From Pyrrhosoma nymphula (Eukaryota > Arthropoda > Insecta > Odonata > Coenagrionidae), in NCBI GenBank assembly GCA_963573305.1, contig OY754335.1, positions 16,035,501 through 16,099,500 on the forward strand: 64,000 bases of DNA, given 5' to 3'. This document shows positions 12,000 through 24,704 of this stretch, piece after piece (the stretch's first letter is position 1; each line of letters begins with the position of its first letter). The position numbers were made by a program, and so were the translations under genes. The notes below the pieces were generated by a model, which was not told the DNA's origin, ran no database searches, and saw only the letters and a program-made list of their open reading frames with translations.

Positions 12000-12300
12000 A
12001 AACCGCGGGCAGACATCACACCCCCCTCCGCGCGCCGCTCTCACTTAATTTGACCCGCCCACACCCGTAACCCTCTACCCTTGCTTTCCCGCCGCGAACG
12101 CTCTTGCTTGCTTGCTAGCTTGCACTAGCAACGAAAGTCAACAACGTTATCTCGCCACCACCCACGGGCTAAACGCTAATGACCCAACAACAACCGCCGA
12201 AGAAGAGCCCAGCGAGAATTCCACGAGCGTACGCACCCTCTCGCCCGGCGGGAAAGGTGAGGCGGCGGGAACAAGGCCCGACACGGGCTGTCGTTAAAAC
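12000..12300 (+). other. CpG-rich block with a possible 5' exon and splice donor
   Basis: This stretch is much richer in GC and CpG than its AT-rich surroundings (for example CCTCCGCGCGCCGC near 12030). It holds a 61-codon ORF (12112-12297) rich in Thr, Ser, Glu and Asn, ending in a Gly/Arg-rich stretch. Within the ORF, AAAG followed by GTGAGG at 12257 is a good match to a 5' splice donor. Reading 12112-12256 as a coding first exon would give about 48 residues of disordered-looking N-terminus. No downstream exon could be identified, so this is a guess from composition and one splice site. An unmethylated promoter-like island without a coding exon is equally possible. Confidence 0.22.
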
Positions 12301-12634
12301 TATTCTCACGTGCTTTCAGGGGAAACTTGTAATCCCGGCTGCCTCATGCGCTGCTTAAATACGCCGGTATGAATTTTGCACTGGCCATCATTCTGCGGAT
12401 ATGTCGTAAATATGGCTTAATGGAAAAGTTAACTCGTTAAACGGGTTATATCGCAAAAATTAATGAAAAATTCTGATTAACAGAAACGGAAAGTTTTTCC
12501 TAACGTTTCAAAAGGTTTAAATAAAATTTAATCTCATAAGATTGAAAGTTGAGGCTTGAAGAAGAGGCACAGCACTTGGCAGAAACAGATAATACTAGAA
12601 AACAGAAAAACACGAGCTCACGAAATGGAAATAA

Positions 12635-12874
12635 TCAAGTCTTGTGATGAAAGGTAACATTCTGAATCGCAAAATCATGCTTACTGCCGTAACTAATCTG
12701 GTACCGTAATTCTGTATTATATTCAGAAACATTTGTTTCACATTTAACGACAGAGGATTGGCAATTAATTTTGTCTAGATAATGTGAAAAATCATACGGT
12801 ACAGACGAACAGGTAATAAGAGAAATGAATACCATAATTATCAAGTAACCGATAATCATGTCACTGGTGTTCAT
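12635..12874 (-). CDS. Candidate small secreted protein or first exon (79 residues), unrecognised
   Basis: The ORF starts with ATG at 12874 on the minus strand. Residues 6-20 (MIIGYLIIMVFISLI) form a hydrophobic segment followed by TCSS, which looks like a signal peptide with a plausible cleavage site near residues 22-24. The remaining roughly 55 residues are polar, contain a CxxxxxxC pair near residues 38-45 and two or more N-glycosylation sequons, and end in a normal stop. I do not recognise a family. No in-frame splice site or polyadenylation signal is convincing. AT-rich DNA often encodes hydrophobic runs by chance, so this is only more plausible than its neighbours. Confidence 0.25.
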   Translation of the reverse strand: MNTSDMIIGYLIIMVFISLITCSSVPYDFSHYLDKINCQSSVVKCETNVSEYNTELRYQISYGSKHDFAIQNVTFHHKT

Positions 12875-13349
12875 GCATTGAGCATTTCATGGCAGTTTTG
12901 TTTAAAAAATATTCATATCGCATTTAATTGCAAAACCATTCAGAGAAATACAGAGTAAACATTATAAGGTTGAACCATTTTAAAAGATGTCCCTGTGAAG
13001 CATCGCTCGATATTCAAACTAATGCGATGGTTCGATTATTGAATATGCTCTAAAATATTTAAGTTAAGGTTGCTCTAAGTTATTCCTTATTTAATTGCAT
13101 TATCAACTCTTAATCTTATCTTATCTCAGGCAATATTAACTACGACCAAAAGATATAACAGTTCAAATCAAGTACTTCAGGTCTATACCTACATTTCCAC
13201 TCAACCTTAGAGGCCTGAATCGGAGAGAACTTCCATTATGATTAGAGTTTGTTTCTAAAATGACCTCCTGCTTCTTTCCTCGCGGTGTCAGAGAAAATTG
13301 CTTCCACCCATCGTAAAATTCACTACCATAAAACCACTGGAATTCTGAC

Positions 13350-14490
13350 GACGAGTCACTCTAAAAAAAAGATAAAGAAAAAAAAACGCACGAGGCATTC
13401 TTCAAAATGAGACTGCCCCAGAAACGAGAGACGAGAGGACGAGTATGAGCACTCACGGAAAATCACCCCAGAAAGAAGCGCACATCCCGATCGGCGTCGG
13501 TGACCAATTCCAACCTTGCCCAGACCTTGGAACTTGTACTTCTGGTCTCGGCGCGAAAATTCGGATTCCCACTCAGGTAATTGAAAACGCACATACCTCT
13601 CCGGTGTGGCGTGGCGGTATGGTGACATTATCGCTGAGGTGTTTTGGAGGGGAGAAACGTACTAATAGGTCGCCTCTCATGCCACAAGTCGCAATCACAC
13701 AAGGAGTACACCCACCTCGGATAGAGGGAGGGATAAGCAGAAGCTTGTGGAACGAAGGATAGGAGATTAGGTGAGAGAGGGGATCCGGTAAGGTCATTTG
13801 GAGTGCAGTAATTGACCCCAATTTTCTGAGGCGCGATAATTTCGTCCCAGCGTCACTTACCGACAAGGCACACTCCAACCGGCGGCGTGGAGGATTATTG
13901 CCCCTTGCCTCGCTCCGGTGCCCTCAGGGTGATAAATGCTCTCCCCCTCCTGGTGGTGGTGGAAGAATATAACAAATGGAATCGTGATCTCCGCAAGCCT
14001 CAAGGTGAAATTCTCGCTTCCGCGGAGCTCTCCGGCTCTCTCTCGAAATCTCAATATACATCGTACGTACCCTGTGGTGGAATTTATTTTTCACTTCCCG
14101 TAGCCGCCGCTGTCGAGCTGCGGGAAATTTCATTCGATTTTCTTAGCACAGTGGACGGTCTCGTTCAAAGCGTTTCTCGACGATCGAAAAAAGGAAATAA
14201 ATCGCAGAGAGATTTTTTTCTGGGAACTTCATCATCCTGCGACCCATTTTTCAAAATGGAAATCAGAAAAAATCTGTCTGTGAAATATAAAAAACAAAAA
14301 AACTATTCCATCTTTTTTCGAGGTGGAGCAAACAAATCCTCCAGCTATTTTCTATCGGAGATGAAAAGGTCGTTGCGGTGGAAGTCAAAGCTGCAAACCG
14401 TGTTATTGATTCATTCCGATGATAAAAGATGCAGCCTGCTTTTGATGATCTCATTTCTTTTTCGCTCCCGTGTTTTTTTTTAAATCGCTC
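13350..14490. other. GC-balanced block with overlapping ORFs on both strands
   Basis: This kilobase has higher GC than its flanks and carries the longest ORF that is not a repeat artefact (13887-14483, +, 198 codons), plus ORFs of 105 (13445-13762, +), 90 and 101 codons (both -) that overlap it or each other. None shows a recognisable domain. The 198-codon product changes from ordinary composition to a Lys/Ser/Phe-rich second half, as in a frame open by chance. It may be a regulatory island or contain an exon, but I cannot choose a strand. 12875-13349 is AT-rich and empty. Confidence 0.25.
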
Positions 14491-14932
14491 GCAAAAATTT
14501 TTCAATATGGCTCGTTGTTCATAGGTAAGTTTTATGTCATACGGTCACCATCAACATGTTTGTATGCGTTCTGGCAGATTTATTATTGCTCCATTTTTTG
14601 CTCCCAGCCAATGGCTTAACTATAACATATTTTCCATCAACTGCGTTGTCTATCATTTAATTGCCTTTTCTTCCCCTACCCCTTTTACCATGCTATTCCT
14701 TCTATTACACTCACCACCAAACAATTTCTTTTCAAATAGTGTCAAATCCAACCCTTCTTTATTTTTCCAGTAGAGTCCATCTGTATCCTATCAATAAGTC
14801 ACTCCGTCACTTCAACAACTTTTAGCAAGGAAGCACTGAGGAGCATTGGGTTGCATTATAGACTGTAGTAACCTGGGAATGAACTACAATAATAGTAGTA
14901 AGCTATTTCAACCCTTAAAAAATTAATTACCG

Positions 14933-15238
14933 TCTGTAATCAGTGCCGTCCCTAGGGTAGTGCGACAGGGGCCGCTGAACTGGGCCCCGCGTCTACGGTG
15001 GCCCCAGCCGAGCTTGCATTTTTCAGACGATGCGGGGAAACCAGCCTATTACCCAAAATTACCTACTAGTTAGTTCATATGTAAATTTCTTGAAAGCATT
15101 AGCCATTTTGTAGGTTAATTTTATTCTTTCCATGCTTAAAAGATGCTACAATATCAAAAAGGGAATGCAAAGTTAGGGGGGGCCCGACTTTCGTTTGCAC
15201 AGGGCCCCTTAATCCCTTGGAACGGCACTGTCTGTAAT
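14933..15238. mobile_element. hAT-type MITE (290 bp) with perfect 8-bp target duplication
   Basis: The element is 14941-15230. Its left end is CAGTGCCGTCCCTAGGG and the complement of the right end is CAGTGCCGTTCCAAGGG, 15 of 17 identical. The flanking 8-mers TCTGTAAT (14933-14940 and 15231-15238) are identical, the hallmark of hAT insertion. Both subterminal regions are GC-rich with inverted GGGCCC-type motifs, and the middle is AT-rich. No transposase is encoded. It is a different subfamily from the two upstream hAT MITEs, as its end sequence shows. Confidence 0.9.
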
Positions 15239-18200
15239 TACTTCGTAATTTTAAAGTAATCCAACATATTGAAGGGCCATGTAATTACATTTAAAATGAA
15301 ATAACTAATATGTAACTTTGATTTCAATTTTAATGCTCAATTTTGTCTCTCAATCTGATCGCTTGCCTCACTGAAACACTTTCTGGAGAAAAATTCGGTT
15401 GTGCCCTAATTCAATCGATCCAGTCTAATTAGAGACTTGATTTCAAACAAAAATCTGAGATGCAATTTGGAATGAACCTTAAATATGAAAATGTCGGAGA
15501 CACCTACTATTTTTTGACACGCACTAGTTTATATTTGTTTAAGGCCGATAAAAGCGCTGAATTTGTACAAAACTAACGTTAAAAGAGTAACTGGGATCGA
15601 AGAGCAGTTCTAAAGGCACAATAGTAAAATATTGTTCATAAATGTTTTCAAGCGTAAATACCAATTTGTATAACACTGAAAGGTGGTATTTAAATAGATA
15701 AGTATAAATTCTCATTCTCAGGATTCAGGATTCTCATTTTATATGTACCATACTCTCCCTAATAAATTGAGCTTCACGATTAAGCATGAGGCAAGTGAGT
15801 CAAATGCCTCATACGCAATGCTAGCCAATGCCTCACTAGACTACATAGAACTACATTAACCCTACTCTTATCCCTGCTTGCCTCCCATTATAACATTCGA
15901 ATACTTTTTCTTTTGGAAGGCGAAACTATTCAGTAACGAAGAGATATTGGTACTATATTTCCGTATTACATGTTACTCAATTAGAACTTATTCCCATGGG
16001 GGCTGAGTTATTAATTAAAGTGCAAATTAATTTCATGCATCGCATAATTAGTGTCCAGTGGTGAGCACCATTTACAGAGAGTATTCTCATGAGCGAAAAT
16101 ATGTACATTTCATGCAGGATACTTGAGGGTTAAAAAATATAATTAATGCCTGTTTATAAATGCTGCTGAAATTTAGAGAAAACATACAAAAACGCGATAA
16201 AACGGAATAAACTAAGCACATTTTTAATTTATAAATTAGGAAAATGTTAAATTATGGTAGACTATTAAACTTACGTAGCGCAATGATCCAGCTATGGAGA
16301 ATGTCAGGGGGCAACTACCGTCATAGCTTCCTTAACTTCCCAAAATATTTACTCTTCCCGCATAAGTGAAGGTTCTCGCTTGAAGTTCCGTTTCTTCGGT
16401 TTCATATATGCTAGGGGAGCTCAAGAGTGCAACTCTTATACTGTGTTGTTTTCGCAATTTCGTCGTTTGTTAGAGTACTCTCGCTCATTCCACTAACAAC
16501 CTCTTCACAGTTACCCTCTTCACAACAGCACTCCCCTCACCTTTCCTTCAATGGGTCCTCTTTAACTGCTTTCACTGGCATTAATTGTTTGGGCTGAAGT
16601 TGTCAATTGTGGAACTTACATCAATTATCATTAATTTGATTTACTTTGATGTGCCGCTGTAGCAGAAGTACCGAGGCGTCTCTGAGTTCGACGATTTAAG
16701 TTTTATCGCGTTACTTCAACTTATGAAGTTACTTCAACGAGTTCGAATTGCATTTTATTTAAATTCACGAAACTATGGCGCCAATAATGACCGAAATTAA
16801 TGAAAATCTAAAACGTTTAGCTAGACAATTGAAAATTTTGGTCTTAAATTCAAATATTCCATATCAATGGTAACCTAAGTGAGAGTCAAAGTAAGTTGTA
16901 TGTACTAATTAAAGTTCCTTCATTAGAGTTCATTAACCACCTTCCAAGTAGTTCCGAGGCAAAAGTGCTAAAAGGCCCTTCGAAGTTTGTGTAGTAGCAG
17001 TGAAGAAGACAAATGAGATGCACCAGGATCTTCTGCCAAGGATGATTAAGGAGCAGAGAAAATTGAATGGCTCAGGGAAGTAATTAGAATAGCCACATAA
17101 AAATATTTTATCCTCTCTGGCATTAACGGTTTGGAGTTACATATCATAAATTGGTGACACCAAAGGGAGCAGAATTAAATATATAAATGATAAACCGTTG
17201 TAAATATTGAATTTGACATGAATAAAGTATCGCATAATTTCATTCACGATGCACTTCAAAGAAATCATTAAATCAACGCCCGCAGAAATTTAGTAAGCTG
17301 GCGATTGGTGTCTGAAGTAAGGAACGGCAATTAAAATTTCCCACAAAATTAAGTCATGTATTGTCATTTTTAAATGCAACAGAATAAGTCATTCGTTTCA
17401 AATTGAAAACGTCCTTGATCGATTTCAACGATCTTATCATTAGGAGTAATTTTTTAAATTCAACATCGGTTCTTGATAACGGACAAAGGCATAAGAGGTG
17501 ACGTAGTAGAAAATTCGACCTTAAGTCTGCAGCGTCCAAACAGATAACAGCTTTTCAGTCATTTTCTCTGCGTTCAAGGCTTTCTGGTAACCCAGTACGT
17601 AAAATGATTGGACCCAAAACAACAGAAGAAAGGCGGCCTAGTGAGTGAGAGAAATATGGACTCATTGGTACAAAATGAAGCCAGCTTTGGGAGATTTTTT
17701 TTACCTCACTGGGTAACATCGTTTTAAGAAATAATGAGGTGACTTGGAATTTACTGCCTTCATTTCCCTTTGAATCCATTTTTGCGGATATGACAGGAGA
17801 AAAAAGTTAAATTTTAAGATAGCCATTACTCTTTTTAGTTCCATGGAGTTCATTTTTTTCTCCGGAGTTACATAACGAGAAAAAAATTAAGTAAAACTAG
17901 GGCACAAGTAAAAAGCTTCTATTTCTGGGACTAGAGCTTATATCATTATCAAGATTCGCCTTTAAAAATGTTTTTTTCCCCCTGACCACTAGATCAAAAT
18001 AATATGCTTAGTCATAGCCGCTTAGTCAAAAATTAAAGTTTTGTCTGAAAAGTAAGTTCCTTAAAAAATACCGTGAGATTTGTCTCGGTCTGAATAGTTA
18101 ATGCTCCACAGCCACGACGAATGCAAAGTAATATCTTTTCGATAAAAGCAATTAAATATTCCCTTTTGGGCTAGAAACGTTTTCGTCAAACTTCCGAGAT

Positions 18201-20440
18201 CCTCCTTCGCTAAACTTCCAATTGCTTCCTACTCACCGACATTTTCTACTTTCCTTTTTTTACTCTTTTGATTATGATGTGAAACTTTTCATGGGATCTG
18301 CATTATAATGTATAACTAGAATTTCTAGAAAAAAATGCGAAATAATTGACATCGAAATCCTTTTCAACTTCCGATTTATCCCAGTTTTTTTCGGTATACA
18401 TCTTACCCCTCCATTCTGTTCTAATAGGGTACATCCGCTACTGAATTAGAGGTGTCTGAAAAGGATGTTAGTAAAATAGGTCGTTATCTCGAGGCTATTG
18501 TGCGAAAAATGTGCCTGAGCTATTTTTTACCTTACTACTTGGTCCGTGATTCCCTGCTAAAACCTCATAGGCATGAAGAAAAAACTCCCAATCTTGTTGA
18601 ACTCTCACTACATTGGCGTCTTATCTATTCTGGCCGTGAACTTGTATAGCGGTAGTCCAAAAAAGAGATTGAATATTGAAAGGAGGATTTCGCTGCATAA
18701 AAAATCTATTATTAGATTTGGCTATCACCTCTACTCACATGAAAATTAAGATTCTGTGCCTTAATAGATCTTAAGTTTCATCCTTATAAGGCAAATTAAT
18801 ACGCGAAGTGTAAAGGCTATCATTCCAGAAAACTATATTAAAAATATATATATGTCATACTACCTACAACATTCACGAGCTAAGAAACGAATAATTTATC
18901 CACTGACTCTTCAAGATACTGATTTATAAAAAAAATGGATTGCCCAAATTTTCATATATTATAATTTACATACTTTATAATGAGGCTAACTTTATAAAAT
19001 TTTAGATAGAATGATAAATTCACTCAAACTACCTTTAAAGAGGTTAGGTAATGAAAAATGGATACTTCTATTGAGGGAACGCTAGATTAGATTCTTTAAA
19101 ATGTTTGAGGAAGTTGGCAGGACAGGCAGGGCATGGCCCAGCATTTATTTCGAAGAATACCTATGATGATGTTTTTTTGTATAGTAAACGTACACATAAT
19201 CCTTATCATGATGATGAACTATCATTTTGCTTCAAGTAACCTTTCGTATGAGGGTGACACGGTTCTGAGTCAGAGGAGACGTTAGAAGGCGTATTCAGGA
19301 CACGAGGAGGAAGACAGTAAGTGAAGGGAGAAAGGGCGGGAGTGGATGAGAGAAAATGGATGCAGCTGATTGGGATGAGAATAGGGCTAACCCATTTCCT
19401 CCTCCGCCTGCGATACGCTTACTTCCACACGGAACGGCGCCACAGCCAGCGTAAAACCCTCCCATTCCACCAATACCCCCCTCCGACCTTCTGGCTACAC
19501 CCCCGTCGTCGTCTCCCGCCTTAAACTCCCTCAACCTCCCCACTAAGGGCCGAACCACCCCATTGGGAGGGACAAGGCAATTCGAGAAAATCACGAGAGA
19601 GCACAAATTAATTAGTGCTGCGGCGTCGTAAAGCGAATCTCTTCCTGAAATACCCTCCTCCTCCTCCTACAGCTACCCCGACCTGGATCTCTCTAACTCC
19701 TCCTATCTCCCATTGGAGGGAAAGAAGAGCGCGTGGGTAGGGTTACCAGATACGGGAGAGAAATACCAGAGACACATGAACCACGCCCACGCTCCAAAAA
19801 CACACACTCGTCGTACGCGTAACACACATCCCTCCTACCATGTTCTCCTTTCTGATCTCATGCTTGCGAGCCAGTGCCATTTAACCCGCAAATACCTAGT
19901 TACAATGTGTGGGGCAAACGGTCAGGGTGGGGGACAGTACATAGACGCACGTACACAGACGTTCTCTAGCTTCTGTAGAATTGCAGCCGGCCAGGAAAGA
20001 ATGGCTTGGGCTCTTCAACTAGAGATGATCATTCTTAAAAAATAATTGAAACATAAAGCGTTCGAAAGAGTTAGTTTATATTGTGGAACGTGGAAAAGAA
20101 TGTTCATTTTTTCGTAAAAGTGAGATTTGCCATTCCTTCATAGCATTATTACTGATGCGACTGTTTTCTCGCACCATATGGCTGCTCTAATGATTTAGTT
20201 CTCCCGTTGAATTCTTAAAAAAAACACTAAAAATACACTTTTGTCCTGCTACCTATGAGGATGTCTTACAGGAATTGAAACTCGCGTAATCTCACTCCCT
20301 GGGGAGGAGAGACGAAGATCGCCGATAGTACTTAAATTACTATATATTTTATTATTAATAACCATAATCACCGATAGTAATTAATTAAGGCTATTAATTT
20401 TTAAAATATAATTTTGGCGTATTATTTGAGGAAGCCTATC
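15239..20440. other. Long stretch with no recognised gene
   Basis: Mostly AT-rich, with ORFs of 60-75 codons lacking any signature. Between about 19240 and 20045 GC rises and overlapping ORFs of 67-110 codons appear on both strands (19295-19606 -, 19713-20045 +). Their translations are Arg/His/Pro-rich without domains. No RNA gene or bounded repeat was seen. Confidence 0.4.
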
Positions 20441-20448
20441 CGCTATCT

Positions 20449-20500
20449 TATTATGGCCAGAACATAATTGAAACCGGTCCCAGTGTTTTCATCAGGAACC
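20449..20500 (+). mobile_element. Possible Penelope-like remnant (GAAACCGGTC block)
   Basis: The sequence TTATGGCCAGAACATAATT leads into GAAACCGGTCC. The 10-mer GAAACCGGTC is identical to the one in the better Penelope-like remnant at 63722-63779, where it follows a hammerhead-like hairpin. Here the hairpin before it is degraded. It may be a diverged copy of the same family or a coincidence of one short block. Confidence 0.25.
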
Positions 20501-23500
20501 ACTGTGTTTTCCGCTGGCATAGAATCATGCGTCGAGAGTACGGTGGTCTGTAAAACCCAAGGAAGACCGACCACGCTTTCACGAAAAATAACATCGCATC
20601 GCAGACCTTAAAATCTGAACAGAACCATATAATCCCAAAACATTTTCATTTGCTCCAAAATAGATGCAATGGTAGACAAATGTAGACAAAATTATTTTTT
20701 AGCAAAAAGTTTATTGATGCTTTGAAAACTTCTACGCAAAAAGAAAATTCCGCACCTCTCTCCAAACGGTAACATAAAATCACATGGGCTCAATGTGGAG
20801 CAAACGAACAACATGTCTCGGAAAGCACATCGGTGAACGCACACACGTGTGTTCTAGTTTTTGCGGAATCGGTGCTGGCCTGGTGAAAGAAATCCATGGG
20901 CTCGTAACGAGAGGACTGACCGTATTGAGAGAACGAGGCTAGAGGGCAAGGGATGTCCGGTGTCTTCTTGAAGGAACGGGAATGTGCGAGATATGGAATG
21001 AAAGAGGAATAAATGGGGGCGGTGGCATGGACGTTTGTGTTGGGCGAAAAGGAAGCCTCTATCTTCCGTATTTTTTCGGAGAAATAAGAAAGGCAACAAG
21101 ATGATTTCATCAGGATCGGTGAATGGATGCGGAGCAAGAAAAAAATCCTGACCTCGGGTCGGGTTTTAAGGGCTTGCGAGTAGTCCCTGCAGGATTTTAT
21201 GAAAGCGCTGAAAGGAGTGGGAATTCTTTAGGCTTCTCGTCATCGTACTAAGCATACCCCTTAAATATAAACGGGACGCAAAATGCTCTCTTAAATATGC
21301 CTCATTACCTTGTTAACGTAGCATATGGCCATCGTCATCCTCTGTGGGGATTGGCCGTCAGAGCCTATTTCATAATTGAGTAGACCATCTCTGGGTATTC
21401 AGAATTCCGCCGAAAAATATCTCCGCCGGAAACTATAATGATGATGAAATAGCCGGAATTGAACGATGAATTGCATTTTATAACGAGTTTTTGTAACCAT
21501 AATGCATAAATTCTAATCGAAATATTGTGAATGGACACTATATTCATTTTTATGTCACTCCATTGTTTTTGTTACATTGCGTTTCACCGCAGTACAATGA
21601 TGATGGCTTAATTAAGAAAATGCTCAATAGAATACGAGCCTAATCATTAATTATGGTCTGTATTAATCCAAATTTTCTGTTTTAATACAATGACGTAAGA
21701 ACAATTCTCACGGCGGATTTAGTTTTGTTTTTCGTTGAAAGGAAAAATGATAACCTGTTACACTTTTTCTACTATGATGACCTGGGGATAAGAGAATAGT
21801 CATCGAATTTAGTTCGTTATTGATATCACTAAGCGATATTTAACTAGAACATCAAGTGAATTAAAAAATATCTATAATTTTAAAGTTAAGAGTTGACGTT
21901 TATAATAGATATTATGCTTTTCATTTCGTCTTACTCTGTACTTCCACCTTAGCCAGTGGACTGAAATTCAAGAAGATGAGTTATGACAGAAATAGTAGGC
22001 TAATAGTTAACAATACGGTGAGGCCTACGTCTGTAGAATCATAATATGTGCACCCACAAATTACTTTCGGTTTCGATCGATTTTCTGGATTTTTGTCTGC
22101 TGTCAGTACTACAATGCGTCAAATCCGTCGATTATTAAAGCATCGAATTATTCTCAAAATCTTCCTTTTGAGAAACTGATTCGTTCAAAGAAAAGATCCA
22201 CTCTTACGTTAGAGCCTCGAAATTATCACGCTATAAATTACTCTAGGACCCTTCTCCTGGCTCCTTGCACCATGCGCCATTGCGCCGGTTCGCAAGATAT
22301 TGTTTAGATTGCGTACGTAGAGGTACAATTCTCACCAATGCCTGGCTGTAAGCAACAAACCTTTTCTACAACAAGTTATGTACGTTATCATCCGCAAATC
22401 TAAAAAATAGACGACTTAAACTTCCATTAATTTATTACCATCCATCGAATTTCATTCAAATTATAATTACATATGTACATACAATAGATGAAAACAATAC
22501 ATTACCTATGTACTTTATTATACATTGTACCTAATGATGGTTGCGTGACAACTGGAACACGTTTAGTACCAATTTTTTCAATAAAATGGACTGTACAATT
22601 ATCATTCTATTATTTACTAGAAGATGCTGTTTCACCATACCTCACCAGGGTCATTCACTGATCACGATATCTTTGGAATCACTCGACGTACTACAATAAA
22701 AATTGCTACAGAGCTCCTCCGCCTTAGGCTTAAGTTTTTTAAGCAATCTTTTTCAACAATAAAAACTCTAACAGGAAAAAAATGGAGCATGTATAGCGGA
22801 GAATTCATAGGGATAATAACAGGGGTAAGGTATTAGCTAATATATTTCCATTTATTATAGTCATAACTGAGTTTTTATTATTACACTAACATGTTTTGTA
22901 ATCAAAGGAAAAGTCACAGTAGAATTTTCCGTTTACAATAAAAGTGAAAGCAACAATTCGCCCTGCTTATTTCTCACCAATCTTTGCGGCTAACTACCTG
23001 ACTCAGTTGGTTGTACTGTTTTTTATTGTTAAATTGTTCTTGGGTGGTTTTTTAACGCGTGATATTTAGCATAAAATGAAATTATCCTCTATAATCCCGT
23101 ACACAGGGTAACAGAAGCAGGCAGTGAGTGAAAAAATGGTAACGAAGTAGGTCATTAAAATAATATGATAATAAGAAGAAGTATGATAGTAAGAATCATA
23201 AGGAGAGCGAAGTTACGGATAACAGATAATCTACCTATTATTAATTTGTGTTTCGGTCCCAGGCAGAAGTGAAGCGAAGACGGGGATTGAAAAGGAGTGA
23301 GAGAGATTCATAGTCACGAATGAAAGGTCTAAGTGGAAAGAGGATAGGTAAAAACATGAAATCGAGGGAGATATTTTTTTCTGCTTAAGATTGAAAGACA
23401 AAGCAGAGGGCGTTGGGTGTTAATTAGAAACGGAAGACGAGCAAAACGCGAGAGATTTGGCGAGGAAAGGAAGGAAATTGCATCCAGGACGAGGAGGTAA

Positions 23501-24670
23501 ATAGAATGGATCCCAGGATAAGCAGAGTGGAGGGATGATTAGAGTGCTATAATGATCATTGGTACGCGAGGAAGTTGGGACAAATGGATTAATTCCGGGA
23601 AAGTTAAGATCAAGCGATGAAAATCTCTGCGCGGAGCTCCATTAGGCTAAAGCTTTGGCCCTCTTTTGGTGGCTGGCGTCAAAAATATTTTCCTTCCAGA
23701 GTTCTGCCCTAGAGAGGACCGTATTGACCCCATCTGACTGCCGGAGCCATTTGCTGCATGATCACTTGATTAAAAGAAAGAATTTTTTTAAGCTCGAGCC
23801 GCAGCCCTCATGGCCATCCAGGTGAATTACTCAACCACTTAATTGATCTCGGTTTTAATTTTCTTGTCTTTATCAACGAAAAATATTTACGGTGACGGTG
23901 ACAAAGTAAAATCATACTTCTTAAGTTAATATTTGATGATTAGTCGTTGTTATCAATAAGGGAGTGCAACTCGCTCGTTGACTTTTAGCCGTTCCAAAAT
24001 TATATTTTTAAGAAAATAGTTTAATCATTATTTGAATATGGCATCTTTCGGAGGGTTATAAAATTGTAAATAGTAGCAGATTACGCGGTAATTCACCTAG
24101 CAAACCACACCATTTGTTATGAATTCCATGATTTTGTTGATATGACATTTCCTACTCTGCTCCGAGGGATTTCTTTTTTGGTTGGCATTTAACGCTCCTA
24201 CACTCACAAATAATGCAGATAATTCTATCATGTTTTACCAGCCTAGTCGAGGTCAAAGAATACGAAAGGAAAAGGAAGGATGTGGAAAATGGGGTAGGAA
24301 GAAATTTTACGAAAAATTGCCTAGGTTTGAGAATTATAGGCAAACCAAATTACCTACAGATTGTAAATGCGATTCGGAGTAGAAAGAACGGAAAGTTAGA
24401 GGTAAAGATGAAAGTATTTTACAGCAGAAAAGGGTGAAAGCAAAAACTATTATCGGATACGATATAAGAATAGTAAAGCACACTTAAAAGCAATTCAGGC
24501 AAGGTTAATTTTGTCCTACAAATATTATACGAGTAAAAAATTAGACCCATGAACTGCGAAAAATTACATGAATCTGACGCATATTAGAATAGCACAAGTT
24601 CAGGAAGATACGTTAGAGAGGGAAGAAACGGAAAGAAAGAAGAGGGAAGAAAAAGAGAGGGAGAGGGCAC
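20501..24670. other. No recognised gene
   Basis: GC-richer with overlapping ORFs of 81 and 115 codons (-) at 20790-21137; these are in two frames of the same DNA and show no domain. The rest is AT-rich. 23100-23620 is purine-rich on the plus strand. Nothing further is supported. Confidence 0.4.
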
Positions 24671-24704
24671 TTATGGAATGAAGAATCACATCTTCATTCC
24701 ATAA
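24671..24704. repeat. Perfect short hairpin (14-bp stem, 6-nt loop)
   Basis: TTATGGAATGAAGA at 24671-24684 is exactly repeated in inverse complement at 24691-24704 with the loop ATCACA. It lies at the junction between a purine-rich run (24600-24670) and a pyrimidine-rich one (about 24740-24780). The function is unknown; it may be the centre of a small foldback element. Confidence 0.7.

Noticed and set aside
13887..14483. 198-codon ORF as a gene
   Set aside because: Overlapped by other open frames on both strands, no recognisable domain, and composition changes half way; kept only as part of an unresolved block.
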